Source: a candidate division TA06 bacterium (GTDB lineage Bacteria > Ratteibacteria > UBA8468 > MWAK01). From it: a stretch of DNA of 14,623 nt. Under the pieces are notes generated by a model, which saw only the letters and a list, made by a program, of their open reading frames with translations, did not search any database and was not told where the DNA came from. Both the position numbers and the translations under genes were made by a program. Numbering within the stretch: position 1 is the first letter of the stretch; each line of letters opens with the position of its first letter. The stretch covers positions 1 through 14,623 of the forward strand of contig JAKJFK010000020.1 of assembly GCA_022704925.1 (NCBI GenBank). The letters are read 5' to 3'. This document shows positions 13,625-14,623 of this stretch, piece by piece.

Positions 13625-14623
13625 ATGATGATGAGGATCAGACCGGAAGAGCAGAACATGGGCGCGGTTAAGATCAAGGTGGTGGGCGTCGGCGGCGCCG
13701 GCGGCAACGTGGTCAGCCGGATGGTGGAACGCTTGAGCGGCGTCGACCTGGCGGCCATCAACACCGACAGCCAGGCGCTGGCGGTCAACGCGGCGCCGAT
13801 CAAGCTCCAGATCGGACGGCGGCTGACCGAGGGGCTCGGCACCGGCGCCAATCCCGAGATGGGCAAGTTCGCGGCCAACGAGGACCGGGCCCAGATCGGG
13901 GAGCTGATGAAAGGGGCCGACCTGGTCTTCCTGACCCTGGGCCTGGGCGGCGGCACCGGCACCGGCGCCGGCCCGGTGGTGGCCAAGATCGCCAAGGACA
14001 ACGGCGCGGTCGTCGTCGGCTTCGTGACCCAACCCTTCGGTTTCGAGGGCGGCATCCGGCGGGATGTGGCCGACCGGGGCCTGGGCGAGTTGAAAAAACA
14101 GCTGGACACGCTGGTGGTCGTCTCCAACGAGAAGATTCTCGAGATCGTGCCGAAGAATACCTCGCTGGAGGACGCCTTCGCCCGGGTGGACGACATCCTC
14201 TACCAGGGGGTGGCCGCCCTGACCGACCTGATCACCCAGCCCGGCCTTATCAACGTTGATTTCGCCGACCTGCGCTCCATCATTCTCGAGGGGGGCGAGG
14301 GCATCCTGGGCACCGGTTCGGCCACCGGCGAGAACCGGGCGGAAGAAGCCGCCCGGCTGGCCATCAGCAACCCCTTCCTGAAACGCGAGGAACTGGTCAG
14401 CGCCCGCAAGATCCTGGTCAACGTCTCCGGTCCCAAGGAATTGGGCATTTTCGAAATGCGCCGGGCGGTCGAGGTGATCGACGAGGCGCTTTCGCCTTAC
14501 CAGGGCGAGCGTTTTTGCGGGGCCGTCATCGACCCGGCCCTTAACGAGGAGATGAAGGTGACCGTCATCGCCACCGGCCTGGAACGGGTGGGCTTGACCG
14601 GAATGGTTACGGCGGAAGCGGTC
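13625..14623 (+). CDS. ftsZ: Cell division protein FtsZ (3' end outside window)
   Basis: FtsZ is the tubulin-like GTPase that forms the Z ring. The 333 residues present include IKVVGVGGAGGNVVSRM (17-33), the GTP-binding signature GLGGGTGTGAGPVVAKIAK (106-124), NTDSQAL, FVTQPFGFEG, the T7 loop NVDFADLRS (N210, D212, D215, the catalytic side contributed to the neighbouring subunit) and GTGSATGENRAEEAA (229-243). No stop occurs before the window end; the globular domain is nearly complete, but the flexible C-terminal linker and the FtsA/ZipA-binding tail are missing. The signature has GAGP where most FtsZ have GAAP, and ILEGGEGILGTG replaces the usual MSEMGTAMMGTG. The start could be ATG 13625, 13628 or 13631, or ATG 13658, which has GGAAGAG 6 nt upstream. 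It follows ftsA after 36 nt. Confidence 0.96.
   Translation, partial: MMMRIRPEEQNMGAVKIKVVGVGGAGGNVVSRMVERLSGVDLAAINTDSQALAVNAAPIKLQIGRRLTEGLGTGANPEMGKFAANEDRAQIGELMKGADLVFLTLGLGGGTGTGAGPVVAKIAKDNGAVVVGFVTQPFGFEGGIRRDVADRGLGELKKQLDTLVVVSNEKILEIVPKNTSLEDAFARVDDILYQGVAALTDLITQPGLINVDFADLRSIILEGGEGILGTGSATGENRAEEAARLAISNPFLKREELVSARKILVNVSGPKELGIFEMRRAVEVIDEALSPYQGERFCGAVIDPALNEEMKVTVIATGLERVGLTGMVTAEAV

Noticed and set aside
12341-14032. Long - strand open frame of 563 codons opposite ftsA and ftsZ
   Set aside because: Shadow of two clear division genes; composition is that of an antisense GC-rich frame.

Overview
The window is gene-dense, GC-rich chromosomal DNA from a bacterium. It has short or overlapping gene junctions, ATG/GTG starts and G-rich Shine-Dalgarno sites. 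It encodes murB, ddl, ftsQ, ftsA and ftsZ (a peptidoglycan-building, FtsZ-dividing cell), a RACo-like [2Fe-2S] corrinoid-protein activator that suggests anaerobic C1 or methyl-group metabolism, and oligosaccharide genes with a membrane GT-C glycosyltransferase. No rRNA, tRNA, IS element, phage gene or CRISPR array was seen. The set fits a GC-rich anaerobic bacterium, perhaps from an Omnitrophota- or Auribacterota-like candidate lineage. That placement is only a guess; the sequence alone does not fix the phylum.

Region 1 (2-5202, + strand) is one tightly packed cluster: the 3' part of a GT2 glycosyltransferase, a radical SAM/SPASM protein, two small membrane proteins that each end in a winged-helix-like domain and look like diverged tandem paralogues, a large GT-C (GT39/ArnT-like) membrane glycosyltransferase, and nusB, which starts inside the end of the GT-C gene. 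The first five look like a lipid-linked glycan or cell-surface modification system of unknown product. It is the least described part of the window.

Region 2 (5150-7367, - strand) is a two-gene unit, queF followed by a RACo-like ferredoxin/ASKHA activator gene. The reading frames overlap by 38 bp. The activator gene runs convergently into nusB, with a 53-bp coding overlap that carries part of a perfect 11-bp inverted repeat.

The divergent spacer (7368-7485) holds two face-away promoter candidates with GC-rich palindromes between them. The - strand -10 box lies so close to the queF ATG that a leaderless mRNA is predicted.

Region 3 (7486-14623, + strand) is a long co-oriented run: a small membrane-anchored zinc ribbon, a DUF2582-like winged-helix protein, asd, truA, murB, ddl, ftsQ, ftsA and ftsZ (cut by the window end). 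This is the 3' end of a division/cell-wall (dcw) cluster. Upstream of murB, where murC often lies, are asd (the precursor pathway to diaminopimelate/lysine) and truA. Four of the junctions (DUF2582-asd, asd-truA, truA-murB, ddl-ftsQ) are overlaps, which points to translational coupling. A promoter-like AT-rich island near the end of ftsQ may give ftsA-ftsZ separate expression.
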